NCBI GenBank assembly: GCA_035772405.1
Contig: JAYKKM010000193.1
Location: 4,566,001 to 4,630,000, forward strand
Source of the DNA: Chrysogorgia sp. JL179-B06
Lineage: Eukaryota > Cnidaria > Anthozoa > Scleralcyonacea > Chrysogorgiidae
Direction: 5' to 3'
DNA length: 64,000 nucleotides
Program-made: the position numbers and the translations under genes
Shown here: positions 1 through 11,340 of the stretch, in pieces
Layout: each line of letters begins with the position of its first letter
Numbering within the stretch: the stretch's first letter is position 1
Notes under the pieces: generated by a model
The model's database searches: none
What the model saw: only the letters and a program-made list of their open reading frames with translations
What the model was told of the DNA's origin: nothing

Positions 1-4
1 AGAT

Positions 5-1320
5 TATAGTTGTGTTTATACTGCAAGTCTATAGGACTAACCAGGACCAAACTGCCTGGACGCCACCTTGGGCCTAGACTATTAAAGTCAGTAAAATGTA
101 AGCCAAACATGCACCACACTGGTTATAACAATCAACTGTGTTTATGCACTCATCTGATGACATGCTGGTCTGGCCAATGGCTTAGTGTGTTTGTGTAAAC
201 ACCTTTGTCCTGTATTAGGCCTAGACAATGCCAGTCCTAGGCTTGCAATGTATATATTTACACAGCTTTTGTAGGATATATACTATATATAGATACTGTA
301 TAATTGGGTAAGTTAACACTCACTGTGTCAGGGGAACACATTAGGGATTAAACAACTGGTATCATCTCACTGACAACAAGCAGCTGAAGGGAATTTCATC
401 TTGAATTAATGATATATTGGTGAAATAATTAGATTAAGCAATGTTCTTTGTTGCATATTATGGACTTTTGTCATTTCATCTTTTTGAAATGTGTTACCAC
501 CAGGGGCGTAGGAAGCAGGGGGGCCGGGGGGGCCGCGGCCCCCCCAATATTATAAAAGGGGGGGCCGGAATAGCTTTCGGCCCCCCCAAAAATAATTGAA
601 TTTGAAAGAAAAATTGCAGCAAAAAAATTGAATTCGAAAGTAGAAGTATTTGTAATCGTATATTAATCAAATTCATAGAATGTATGATATTTCAGACAAG
701 TTGGAAAACAACATCTTCCTATTAATGTTCTGTTAAACTGTCATATAGAAGTAATTAAAAAAAATAATCACAATATCTTTGCATGTTAACCCGAGTGTTT
801 TACTAAACTAAAGTACTAATATTTCTCTAGTTTAAATGGGTCTACTCTAGTAGGCTTTCTTTTTTAACCAAGCAGAAGGGCGGAAATCGCGGAATGATTC
901 TCACAGCTGCTTGGGGCCCACCATCACCAAATTTTCGGGGACCACGCCACCCCTGGTGGTTCCTAAGTATGGTGATGAGCTCTGATATAGAGCGAAACAG
1001 TCCAAAATATGAAATATTATAAACTTCTGAGCTGAAAAATCACCACTCAGAATGTAGGAAATGCCATTTAATTTTGCGGGAATCTAGATTCCAAAATTTT
1101 TCGGGGGGGCCATACCCCCGGACCCTTATAGAAAACCTCGCGAAAAATTTGGCCGGCCCCCCTAACTTTACAAAGCTTCCTACGCCCCTGGTTACCACGG
1201 CTTGAATACCATTGAAATACCGGTACATGTGTGCATAATTATATAATATAATAAGATTATATATTAATAAAAGCAACAGAAGTCTTCTAACAGAATAAAA
1301 GGTTTATCGAGCTAATATCA
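5..1320. repeat. Local duplication, copy A (interrupted)
   Basis: Bases 5-500 match 1417-1912 almost throughout, including the shared stretches around CAGTCCTAGGCTT and GTTAACACTCACTGTGTCAGG. The match resumes after the hAT-like insertion at 501-1190, so 1199-1320 matches 1918-2030. The two copies lie in direct orientation about 1.4 kb apart. No credible coding sequence is visible in either copy. The copies differ by scattered substitutions and short indels, so the duplication is not recent. Confidence 0.85.
501..1190. mobile_element. Non-autonomous hAT-type transposon (690 bp)
   Basis: The ends are 16-bp perfect terminal inverted repeats, CAGGGGCGTAGGAAGC at 501-516 and its complement at 1175-1190. 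They are flanked by the 8-bp direct repeat GTTACCAC at 493-500 and 1191-1198. An 8-bp target duplication with CAGGGGCG-type ends is the hAT signature. The paralogous site near 1910 lacks the insertion and reads GTTACCGT once, which confirms the boundaries. No transposase is encoded, so the element would need a transposase in trans. Confidence 0.88.
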
Positions 1321-1416
1321 ATATATAGTCAGACAACACTCATTGCATTATACTCAAAAATTAGCTGATATAGAGTATACTGGTATCTGGTAGTAAGGAT
1401 ATAAAAAATTACAGAC

Positions 1417-2030
1417 TTTAGCTGTGTTTACATATATTGCAAGTCTATAGGCCAACCTGGCCAGCCACGACCTGGGCCTGGCTTTCATTTTATTGACTTT
1501 AATAGTGTAAACTGTAAACATATACACCATACTGGCTATAACAATCAGCATTTACGCTCATCTGATATTATGGCATGCCCTTCTGGCCAATGGCTTAGTG
1601 TGTCTGTTTAAATTCACCTTTGTCCTGGATAGTAGGCCTGGACAGTGCCAGTCCTAGGCTTTCAATGTATATTTTTACACAGCTTTTGAAGGATAAATAC
1701 TGTATAATGTATAATTGGGTAGGTTAACACTCACTGTGTCAGGGGAACATGTTAGGGATTAAACAAGTGGTATCACCTCACTGACAAGAAGCAGCTGAAA
1801 AGAATTTCATCCTGAATTACTATATATATTGGTGAAATAATTAGATTAAGCAATATCGTTCTTTGTTGTATATTATGGGCTTTTGTCATTTCATTTTTTG
1901 AAATTGTGTTACCGTACTTGAATACCATTGAAATACTGGTACATGAATTTGCATAATTATATAATATTAATAAAAGTTAAGAAACAGAAGTCTTTAAAAG
2001 AATAAAAGGTTTATCAGGCTTATCAATTTG
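1417..2030. repeat. Local duplication, copy B (empty site)
   Basis: This is the uninterrupted partner of copy A. It preserves the pre-insertion sequence of the hAT target at about 1910-1920 and therefore serves as a natural empty-site control. No gene is seen in it. Confidence 0.85.
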
Positions 2031-2940
2031 GTCTAGGATAAATTTAGGTATTGAATCTTTTGGTACAGTATCTGCTTATACTAACAATTAGACAATAAGG
2101 AACATGCAGATTACATTATTACAGTAGGGTACATGTATGTACAAGGTTATGCAGTCTTGTGAATACAATTGTACTTTGAGTAAAATTATGTGTATGTCAC
2201 TGTTACTGTAAACATGCATGTTGAAATTTATTATTAAAACTATAACTGACATAATTAACTTTAATTATGTAATATATAATTAATAAAATTATTATTTAAA
2301 TTAATAATTATTAAAATTAATTATTAATTTCAATAATCAATAGTTACACAATTAGTTTCTAACCCTGCCTGCGAGACAATTTAGTGTTGGCAGACTTTCC
2401 CACTTGGGTTCTGTTCAGTACACTACCCACAAATTGCACCCAAAAAATAAGCAGTTTGAAAATCTGTTCAGTTTGGCAATATTAAAGCCTCAAACAGGAA
2501 GCGGGCGAGGGGTTGTTGCGTACACGTATTTCTAGTTTATCTTTAATATGACAGCAACAAATGTCCAGTAAATCAACGTAGTTTTCGAAGTGATCCACCA
2601 TCTTTCAACTTCTGTCTGCAGTCCGTACTGTCTTTCCAATAAATTGTAAATGGTATTATGGTATGTTTTCACAGCGATCCGGCACGTGACCAGCCTTTAC
2701 CAGGGTCTTCTCTCCCCTCCCATCCCGGGCGCTCCCTCCGAAGACCCTGGGTACGAGGTTGTGGGATCGGCTGGTCCATTCTATAATCCGATTGGCTTGT
2801 CATAAAACTCAATTAATTCAGCCGAGTATAATTTATTCATCTAAATCTGAATGCTGTCTTCAAATTTTAAAGCAAATTAGAAGTGATAGCTTTCGCTAAA
2901 TTGGATATATGCTTCTTCATACCTTTTGTAAGAGATAACC
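2031..2940. other. AT-rich non-coding stretch with a short GC-rich repeat
   Basis: 2210-2345 is almost pure A/T and partly self-complementary (TTAATTATTAAAATTAATTATTAA-like). 2686-2765 is a GC-rich fragment with short inverted ends (GACCAGCC and GGCTGGTC). A related fragment sits at 3121-3199, sharing GTGACCAGC and GGGTACGAGGTTG. The segment near 2500 (GGGCGAGGGGTTGTTGCGTA) resembles 11345-11385, so it is probably a dispersed repeat. No gene is seen. Confidence 0.5.
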
Positions 2941-3121
2941 ATGGATGTATGGTGGATTATTAAGCTTGTTATCTGCTTTTTTGCCGACGAATGCTGACAT
3001 GAACAACTCTGAAGAGCATTGAATATTTCTCAGTTATTCAGGTCAACAAAGTAGACAAAGGAAATGGAACAAAGACCACAAAAATTATCATATCTAAACA
3101 CCCAGAAATTCTGGGTGTCAT

Positions 3122-4048
3122 GTGACCAGCCGATCCCAGGGCCATTTTCGCCGACCTTCCAACGTGGAGGCAAAATGTCCTGGGTACGAGGTTGCGACGA
3201 ACGAAGACCAATTAATAGCCACTGCTACAGGAAAGCCAGAAGAAAGTTATGAAACATATAAACAACGGATTGACTTGACAGCGAGAAGTTATGATAATTC
3301 GAACATTGTTCAGAGCGGATTAGAAGAACTTGACTCCTTGAACATAGAGTAAAAAGAAACATCAAAACTGGGATCATGAACTAACTACTGAGCAACACGA
3401 AAGGATTTCTTGCTTTAAAGGGACACTCCAGCCCAAATACAAATGTAGTTCATATGAAAGATCTTACTGACTTTAGATTATTTCCAAAGTTTCAGCATTC
3501 CTATCAATTTAGTTAAGAAGATGTGGCTAGTTGAAGTTGGAGAGTTTTTCCAATTTCGACGCCATTTTGTTTCTCAAATATGACGTCACTGAGTGACGTG
3601 ATCTCGTATTATGCCTAAGAAGCTCCTCTACTTTCCTGCATGATGAACTAAATAGTTTATTTCGACTAATTTTCGTCCAAAGACCATTCACAATAACTAT
3701 CACTATGTGATCGCCTTAAAACAACTCCACTGACGATAAAGAATCACTCAATGACGTCATATTTTCAAAACCAATATGGCGTCAAAATCCACAAATTTTC
3801 AACTTCAACTAGCAATATCTTCTCAACTAAATTGATAGGAATGGCTGAAACTTTGGAAATAAACTAAAGTCAGTAAGATCTTTCATATGAACTGCATTTG
3901 TATTTGGGCCGGAGTGTCCCTTTAAGAAAGACATCAAACAACAGATTACCGATGCAAAGCCGAAAATAGAAGAACAAATGGATAAACGGAATCCTTTCGT
4001 CCTTCGCATGGCTTGGCATCAATTCGCACTCATGGGTCTAGTCGCTTG
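3122..4048 (+). pseudogene. Unknown protein fragment, split by a MITE
   Basis: An open stretch ends at 3352. A second frame starting at about 3349 reads through the motif NWDHELTTEQHER to the TTAA at 3415. If the 503-bp element there is removed with one TTAA, the frame continues through KDIKQQITDAKPKIEEQ and KRNPFVLRMAWHQFALMG before a stop near 4048. One frameshift (about 3350) and the insertion separate the pieces. The inferred peptide is charged and helix-prone. I do not recognise the family. It could belong to a host gene or to an unfamiliar element; its position just upstream of a BEL/Pao remnant may be coincidence. Confidence 0.4.
3419..3921. mobile_element. Foldback MITE with TTAA target duplication (503 bp)
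   Basis: The element has long inverted arms, AGGGACACTCC.GCCCAAATAC at each end, extending with few mismatches for roughly 190 bp (about 3419-3610 and 3730-3921). The flanks are TTAA at 3415-3418 and 3922-3925. TTAA duplication is typical of piggyBac-class transposition, although the terminal bases are not a textbook piggyBac end, so the superfamily is inferred. It carries no ORF of note and interrupts the reading frame described at 3122-4048. Confidence 0.8.
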
Positions 4049-4415
4049 AAGGATTCAAGTACTTCTGGTGGAGTTACGTGTCAAAGCATCTACTCTGGAG
4101 AGGAAGCAATTGCTTAGAAGAGATTGGTATTGCTCAATCGTATTTATAATGCAACATAATCAACAAAGCCTTCTTCCACGTCTCGCATTGCCTAAGTTCA
4201 CCAGAGGCAATTGATGCATGTCACTTGAATTATGTCTGAACTACTGGATGAAGCAAGAAATCGCAGTCATGGCTGCTTCGTGCGCCCGCATTTGTTACTG
4301 GCGGTTTCCACCTAAAATTCTGGCTGAGGGCCAACACAGATAATCATTTGCCAGATAAGCACTGCATGGTTTCTTGACAGAAAACAGTTTAATATATCAA
4401 TAACTTTTTTAAAAT

Positions 4416-4577
4416 TCAAGCCAACTCTTCAAAGCATTTGTTGGTAATATGAATGGTGTAAACAATCTCGTCTTCCGGAACACTTTGTCTTCTGGCATAT
4501 TGAAGACAGTGGTTCTTGTCTATTCTTACACCGTTCTTGAATTTTTCGATATTATACTCTTTTAGCTTATCTGACAT
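4416..4577 (-). CDS. Small unrecognised ORF (53 aa)
   Basis: A 53-codon frame starts MSDKLKEYNIEKF and ends CFEELA. It is charged, with two cysteines and no membrane segment. No splice context or neighbouring partner supports it. It could be an exon remnant or chance; it is listed because its composition looks protein-like. Confidence 0.15.
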   Translation of the reverse strand: MSDKLKEYNIEKFKNGVRIDKNHCLQYARRQSVPEDEIVYTIHITNKCFEELA

Positions 4578-4684
4578 TATAAATCCGGCAAACGTTCGTT
4601 CAAGCGATTGGTATACGAATTTCGCGCGTTAACGCATCGCCAAACCTGCCTATTTCTAGCCTCCAACCCGCATTCGCGAAGTTC

Positions 4685-5026
4685 TTGCCCAATGTTAATT
4701 CTTGTAACGCTGACCAATATACAGGTTTAATGTTCGCAGCTATAGAAAGCCTGATTTTCGGTGATCATCTTGATACCAAACATGACCACATTCGAGCTAT
4801 TCTACGCACGACAAGACAGAGACAGAACCTCGCACGAATTTTATCTTGCTACAAGGAGTTACAGTGCGTCATTACCAGTAAAAGTGTTAGAATAAACAAA
4901 TTTTACAGCCAAAAAGGAAAATCTTCTCTTCGATTTCGGATCGAAATTTTGACAATGCCTTTACGAAAGATCTTATTTTATGAAACGAACTGGAGAATTT
5001 TGAAAGATCTTCTGTTGAGTGATTAA
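4685..5026 (+). CDS. Unrecognised ORF (113 aa)
   Basis: The frame is open from an ATG at 4685 and contains DHLDTKHDHIRAILRTTRQRQ followed by a basic, lysine-rich half. It is not recognised. It lies between an unknown pseudogene and a BEL/Pao remnant, so it may belong to decayed element sequence. The surrounding bases 4049-5289 hold no other convincing gene. Confidence 0.2.
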   Translation: MPNVNSCNADQYTGLMFAAIESLIFGDHLDTKHDHIRAILRTTRQRQNLARILSCYKELQCVITSKSVRINKFYSQKGKSSLRFRIEILTMPLRKILFYETNWRILKDLLLSD

Positions 5027-5289
5027 TTCTTCTTGAAAGTCTTAGAGTTTGTCTATTTTACAGCCATTTTATTACCATAATATACAGCCGCCAGGTCTTT
5101 AATAGCTTGTAATGAAAGGAAAGACAAAATAACAATCTTCGGGTTATATTTTTACTTAGTTTTGTTACTTATGACTAGCAGAATCTTAAAGTAACTGAGG
5201 AATTTAAATAAAGTAAAACACTTTGTATTTCTTCAGTCTTTACGAACGTTCCTTAGTGAAACTATATGTAAATTATTTCGCCATTGTTT

Positions 5290-7005
5290 TACACAAATGG
5301 GGAAGGCTGGCGCACGCAGGCTCATGACCGCAATAATAACAGCCATGGTACTAACTGTTCCTGTAACAGATATGCATCATATGCTGATCAAAGAATTTGA
5401 CGATCCACCAGAAGCTCAGTTCTACTGACCTCGCTAATGATAAAGCCCGTTATAAGATATATCTTCGTAACAAATCGTGTTCAAACCATTAGGGACAGCA
5501 CCGAAACAGAAGAGTCCTGATATTATGTTGATTCAGCGTCGAATCCAGCGGATAATGCGCCTCGTGGTGTGAAGATGTCGTTCTTCCTTGAAAGAAGAAT
5601 CAGGTGGATCAATGCACCAACATTTCTCTGGAAATCAGTTGACAAGTGGCCTAAATGCTGTCCTATTGCTATCAACAGAAATACGCCTGCAGATTGTGAC
5701 ATTACCGTAGTTTCCTGGAACAGTGATTGATCAACGCAACGACATGATGCAGCGATTTGAACGTTTCTTCCAGTGGTATTGACTGAAGAAAGTTGTAGCA
5801 TGGCTGCTACGGATCAAGTCCAACGGTCTAGTTACGCGTCGGTGGAAGGCTATACGTAAGTCCGACGAAATTGTAACAGAAAGTAAATATCCAGTTATCC
5901 TATGCTCATGAAAATGTTGCCCGTGGTGGATGAGAAATTACTCCAAACGCGAGAATCGAAGACGATATTGCAGGATTATCAACGCTAATTTAGAAACTAC
6001 ATATCCAGATGTGTCCAATGCAGGAAATTCACATGCTAGCAAATGGCCGGGAACAGAAGATGGCTGATTTACCGAATGACAGACTTGTTTCAGCAGCATG
6101 ACCATTCACGTACTGTGGAGTCGACTATTTTGGGACTTGCCTTGTTAAGGAAGGCCGAAAGGAGCTAAAGAGATATGTACGTGTCTTATTCACCTGCTTG
6201 GCCAGCAGGGCCATCCATCTTCAATCAGCCAATTCCTTAGAAACGGATTCTTTTCAGAACGCTCTCAGACACTTTATAATAGCAAGAAGAGTTCCAGTTA
6301 GAGGAATGCGATCTGACCAAGGTACTAAACTAATGGGAGCTGCAAAAGAACTTAAGGAAGCCCTGACAAAGATGGATCATGGTATAGAATCTGCGAATAT
6401 TTGTACCACTACTCCGATGCAGATTGGGTAATTGAATGGAAACCAAACCCACCAACTGCATCGCACATGGGCGGCGTTTGGGAACGTAAAATTCGCACAG
6501 TACGTACAGTATACCATTCCCGCGTCGTTGATTAAAGAATTTGGTGTCCGCAACGACGAGTCCTTCAGGTCAGGACTCTAATAATTGGCAGAAGCAGAGA
6601 GCATTGTTAATAGTAGACTACCAACATTTCCGTCCAATGATCCAGACGATTTAGTCTTTAGAAGATACGCTTACACCGAACCACATTTTGATGATGGAAC
6701 ATATTTTGATGATGGAAAGATAGCCATGCCCCCATCCTGGCGATCTTTGCGATAATAGAACAAAATAATAGAACAAAATGGAAGTTGGAGACGTAGTCCT
6801 GGTATATGAAAGGACATCACGAAACGTGTGGCCTCTCGCACGTATAATACTTCACGTAAAACCGGATTCAATGTGCAGGTGATTCGCTTGGTAACGAGTA
6901 AATTAAAACTGCAACTTCGATACTCAAATACCCAATCGCCAAGTTAGTGTTGTTGTTAGAAAGTGTGCAAGACCAGAGAAGATCCCTACGATTCAAAGCT
7001 GATTA
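5290..7005 (+). pseudogene. Decayed BEL/Pao retrotransposon (RNase H end and integrase)
   Basis: Several frames must be joined, but the order is clear. Around 5470-5660 is the region after RNase H, with SASNPADNASRG and the following W-rich segment (RRIRWINAPTFLW). 5880-6110 is a poorly preserved zinc-binding segment. 6110-6430 has the integrase core start CGVDYFGTCLVKEGRKEL and SRAIHLQSANSLETDSF with the SDQGT motif carrying the second catalytic Asp. 6440-6700 includes HMGGVWER and HFDDG-like remnants. 6780-6950 is the C-terminal Pao segment (EVGDVVLVYE, WPLARI). Multiple stops and frameshifts are present. Reverse transcriptase and LTRs were not found. BEL/Pao elements are LTR retrotransposons; this copy is inert. 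Confidence 0.75.
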
Positions 7006-7773
7006 ACACATCATTGTTCATGATAAGTATACAACAATTGGATTAAGTAATATATTTGTATAGTGTGATTAAACCCTCATATTGAGAGCCATGTGTGAAT
7101 GCCATTATCTTTAATCACGAACATTTGCATAATTTGATTAAAACGATTTAAACGAATAAAGAAATCAGAAGCGCGTGAAGAAACGTCCTATCTATAACGA
7201 GGTCTATGTAGATATACGCGGCAAACGAAAACGACCGTAACAATTTGATTACGTTTATTTTAACTCGGTGTTTCATCAATTTACCAATTGATTATAATAA
7301 AGCCGATAATTGTTTACAAATTATTTTTGAATTACAAAGTTGAATGACTGAAATAAGATTGTTCAAGTTTGAAATTTTAATAGCGAGCGTTTCCTCCGCA
7401 GTGCACTCAGATTGAATAATAAAATGCTTAATTTAAAGCACTCAGCATTTGCGGATACTGGTTTCCTAAACTAGTCTCCGCTACAGTGTATGTCATGACC
7501 CTTACTATTTAACGATGTTTCGTCAATCACGTGGTACAAAATATGACGTTTTGTGACGTAGTAGTTCAGAGGATCAGGCCATCTGGGCATCTTGCTTTAA
7601 GTATTTGGTATCAAAATACTAGAAATATATGAGTTTAAACTATCTTGTATTTTTTAAATAAAGCGTAGTTTAATAAAAATTTAAGATATCTCAGTGTAGA
7701 AACGCCTTTGATAACAAAACATTGCGATCTTTTGCAAGTTACTTAGAGAAATCTAGAACAGAAGCTGGAGCAA
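7006..7773. other. Non-coding, AT-rich
   Basis: No ORF, RNA gene or clear repeat is seen. Confidence 0.4.
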
Positions 7774-7859
7774 GCTGTTTCTTGTCTAGCCTGCGCTGCA
7801 GGCGACTAAAACCCATATAACCCGCGGTTTAGTCGTCTGCGGCGCAGGCTGTTTCTTGT
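7774..7859. mobile_element. 62-bp foldback insertion with 12-bp direct repeats
   Basis: GCTGTTTCTTGT occurs at 7774-7785 and again at 7848-7859. Between them lies a 62-bp hairpin whose arms (7788-7813 and 7826-7850) read AGCCTGCG.TGCAG.CGACTAAA and its complement, with a loop around CATATAACC. A target duplication of this length on so small a foldback is unusual for the common TIR superfamilies. Confidence 0.65.
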
Positions 7860-8524
7860 ATTGTTTTCTTATTAATTAAAGGTTTTCCTAAATTACAGGT
7901 TCAATAATCCAATTGGCAATTCCCAGTATCCGCATGTGCGTTACAGCGTGCCTATGTTTTAGTGTGTTATCAGGATTTACATCCACTCGTTTACGAACAA
8001 GCTAGCTAAAACTCGAAATTAAATACTGCACTTCGCTTCGCCAAGTCACATTTAAGGTGGCTCCCTACTGTTTCTTGAAAGGTGAAAAAAATGCAAATTT
8101 CAATCTCGAAAAGTGCCCATAGATATTTCGGAAAAGATTGAAACTAAAGCTATGCATAGAATAACTTTCAGGGCATCAAATAATATTAATGGCTAAAGTG
8201 TTAATGGCTAAAATAAATAGGCAGATTAAAAAAAATTCTGTAGATCTAATTATTTTACACAAAAAAAAAAGTTTTTTTATTTTTTTAAAAAATTGGATCC
8301 ACAGAAAATTTTTTAATAATTAAACTAAAAGAAATGTTTAAATGTAAAAAAAATCGGGGGTCACCGACTCGTTTGCGAAATAAATTAGATTGAATGTTCA
8401 TTTTTGGCCATTTTGAAACGTCACTGTTGTCATAGCAACAGATGCTCAAACTACAAGACGGCAGACATATCGAGAATGCTGAATTAGCACGAACTATAGT
8501 ACACAACATAGCCTTCGCTCTGCT
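7860..8524. other. Non-coding, AT-rich
   Basis: Homopolymer A/T runs lie around 8250-8300. No gene is seen. Confidence 0.4.
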
Positions 8525-8665
8525 ATGTGATTTCTGGTAGCTCAAAGGTTAGAGCGTCTAACCGGAGAACAAAAGGTTGCGGGTTCGATTCCCGTCTGCA
8601 TGCAGGGCTCAAAAACATTTTTCTGAGTTTGCGTTAGAGCTTGAGAATAGCAAAACAATTTTAGT
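8525..8665 (+). mobile_element. tRNA-derived SINE (family C), copy 1
   Basis: A pol III A-box-like TGGTAGCTCAAAGGTTAGAG and a B box GGTTCGATTCC (near 8584) are spaced as in a tRNA. They are followed by a non-tRNA body, TTCTGAGTTTGCGTTAGAGCTTGAG. The same B box plus body recurs at 42735-42830. The degenerate acceptor arm argues against a functional tRNA gene. Confidence 0.65.
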
Positions 8666-8722
8666 CTTGGCTACTAAATAGGCGTAATTAATTTACACAT
8701 TTCTGAGATGCGGATCAAAATT

Positions 8723-8935
8723 TTAACGAATTACTTTGTGCACAATTAGTAGTAATAATAAACAAGACGTTGGTACCGCCTTTATAATCTCGCCGCGGCA
8801 ATTATCCAAGAAGTATGCTTTCCAGCGTATTCGCCGCAAGAAGTGTTCGGTTTTCTCGATTAAACATCGCAGATAGTCTTTTTCTGATGGTGTCGGGATG
8901 TTCTTAGTTGAATAGCTAAAGTTCAGTTTCTCCAT
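8723..8935 (-). pseudogene. Penelope-like element, N-terminal ORF fragment
   Basis: A 70-codon frame begins MEKLNFSYSTKNIPTPSEKDY and continues through EKTEHFLRRIRWKAYFLDN. This pattern of NFxYS..NIP.PS followed by a basic helix ending in RWKA resembles what I know of the N-terminus of Penelope-like retroelements. The frame then degenerates to hydrophobic sequence and stops, and no RT follows. Immediately upstream on the minus strand (8936-9075) lies sequence resembling the flank of the fuller Penelope copy at 26-30 kb, which supports the call. Confidence 0.55.
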
Positions 8936-9075
8936 AATGGTTTAACGTAGAGTGCTCAACGAGTATAATACAAGGAGCGTGGGATATGTGAATAAATAGA
9001 CGATAAATCCAGGTAAGAGTGCTCAATACAATATGTAGAGCAAATAATAATAATTGTGGAGTCGGAGAATATAGA
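8936..9075 (-). repeat. Possible Penelope pseudo-LTR fragment
   Basis: The motif AGAGTGCTCAA occurs twice (near 8950 and 9018), followed by AT-rich sequence with a GTAGAG-like word. The same block, AGAGTGCTCAATGCATT then GCAGAGCGTAATAA, occurs near 29535-29570 beside the larger Penelope copy. Shared flanks beside two Penelope ORF remnants suggest element termini. This is inference. Confidence 0.4.
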
Positions 9076-9252
9076 CAGGACTACATGTTAACTCTACAAA
9101 TCTGTTTCATGAGGTAATAATACCTCACTCTTTACCAGTAAAGAAGTTGTTTGCCTCTCTTTCCGTATCTACATTCCATATTCTGGAGGTAACTGTGAAT
9201 CCAATTCTGGATCCTTCTACTGGAAATCGCCGTTGGTTGGTAAGCCACACCT

Positions 9253-9528
<276 letters not shown>

Positions 9529-9667
9529 TAAATTCGCCGCTTTCACTCGACACCAACAGGCAGACATCGCATCTAACCATAACGTGGAGCAAGGCCTCTC
9601 GAGAGCACTTCCCAAAGTAGTGAAGCGATGCACAACTTCTTGTATACAGAGGGCTTTATGAATAATA

Positions 9668-9832
9668 ATTAATATTAGAGAGGATTTAATATAGTCAAAT
9701 ACATATATGGAAAAAGTGACTGCCCCAACCGGGAATCGAACCCTGGTCTCCCATGGAATCAACATTTCGGCGCTCTAAGCTTTGAGCTATAATGAGACAC
9801 GGTCAGAACAGTCAGTGATTTCTCCATATATA
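9668..9832 (-). mobile_element. tRNA-derived SINE (family A), copy 2
   Basis: It matches copy 1 with small differences in the anticodon arm and A box. The intervening 9526-9580 block (AAATTCGCCGCTTTCACTC) also recurs at 10408-10457, so the whole SINE plus flank has been duplicated. Confidence 0.7.
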
Positions 9833-10077
9833 TATATATATAGAAAGGATTTGTGGTGAAGGAAAATTTCGAGTGTTGGAATACATACATTTTAAGACCA
9901 AACCGGGACCAGTTGCGAAAAATGCAACTTAGCGGCCTTCCGGTAGGAATTGAACCCGCGACCCTGCGATTGCTAGTGCAGTGCTCTGACCACTGAGCTA
10001 CGGAAGCCGTTGCCGAGAGCCTAGTCACGAGTTCTGTATATATGGTGGTAATGCCGGGATAAGATTCTGGGTATATT

Positions 10078-10412
<335 letters not shown>

Positions 10413-10536
10413 CGCCGCTTTTACTCTACACCAACAAGCAGACATCGCATCTAACCTTTGAGCTAATGAGATACGGTCAGAACAGTGATGGTTGTCCAAT
10501 ACTGTAGCAAGCATACGGATCGTTAGTTTCGTGAAA

Positions 10537-11340
10537 TTTTGGTTACGGTCGGATAAGTCGTTTTGTCATTACGACTCGTAAAAACAGAGTATCGATCCGT
10601 GCGAGCCGTAGCGGACTGTATGCCGTGTTAACGATCTGTAGAGTTAGAATGTCTATCTGTACGAGTCGTAACGGACTGTGTGGTGCATTCACGATCCGTA
10701 AATATGGAGTGTCGATCCGTACGAGTCGTGCCGAACCGTATGCTACATTTCACGATCCGTAATTAGGCTAATAAGTATTGTGTGCGGCTAAGGTAGCCCT
10801 AAAAAAAGTTGTCGATCCGTATCGAGTCGTAACGGATGATGTGCTAATTCACGATCCGTAAAAATATATTGTGTCGATCCGTACGGGTCGTGACGAACCG
10901 TGTGCTACATTTCACCATCTGTGAATATAATAAGTATTGTGTGTAGCTAAGGTAGCCCTCAAAAAAGTTGTCGATCCGTACGAGTCGTAACGGATGGATG
11001 GTGTGGTAATTCACGATCCGTATATATAGTGTGTCGATCCGTACGGGTCGTGACGAACCGTATGCTACATTTCACCATCCGTAGCCCTCAAAAAAGTTGT
11101 CGATCCGTACGAGTCGTAACGGATGGTGCGCTAATTCACGATCCGTAAATATACTGTGTCGATCCGTACGCGTCGTGACGAACCGCATGCAACATTTCAC
11201 CATCCGTGAATATAATAAGTATTGTGTGTAGCTAAGGTAGCCCTCAAAAAAGTTGTCGATCCGCACGAGTCGTAACGGATGGTGTGGTAATTTACGATCC
11301 GTAAATATACTGTGTCGATCCGTACGGGTCGTGACGAAAA
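10537..11340. repeat. Satellite array rich in CGATCCGT, partly dimeric
   Basis: The words CGATCCGTACG, GTCGTAACGG and ACGATCCGTAAATAT recur throughout. From 10813 the array settles into a higher-order unit of about 156-159 bp (starts near 10813, 10972, 11101 and 11257), each made of two related halves that open with CGATCCGTACG. The unit starting at 10972 is about 30 bp short because it lost the ATAATAAGTATTGTGTGTAGC block. 10537-10812 is a more diverged, older-looking part. No coding potential is visible. Confidence 0.85.
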
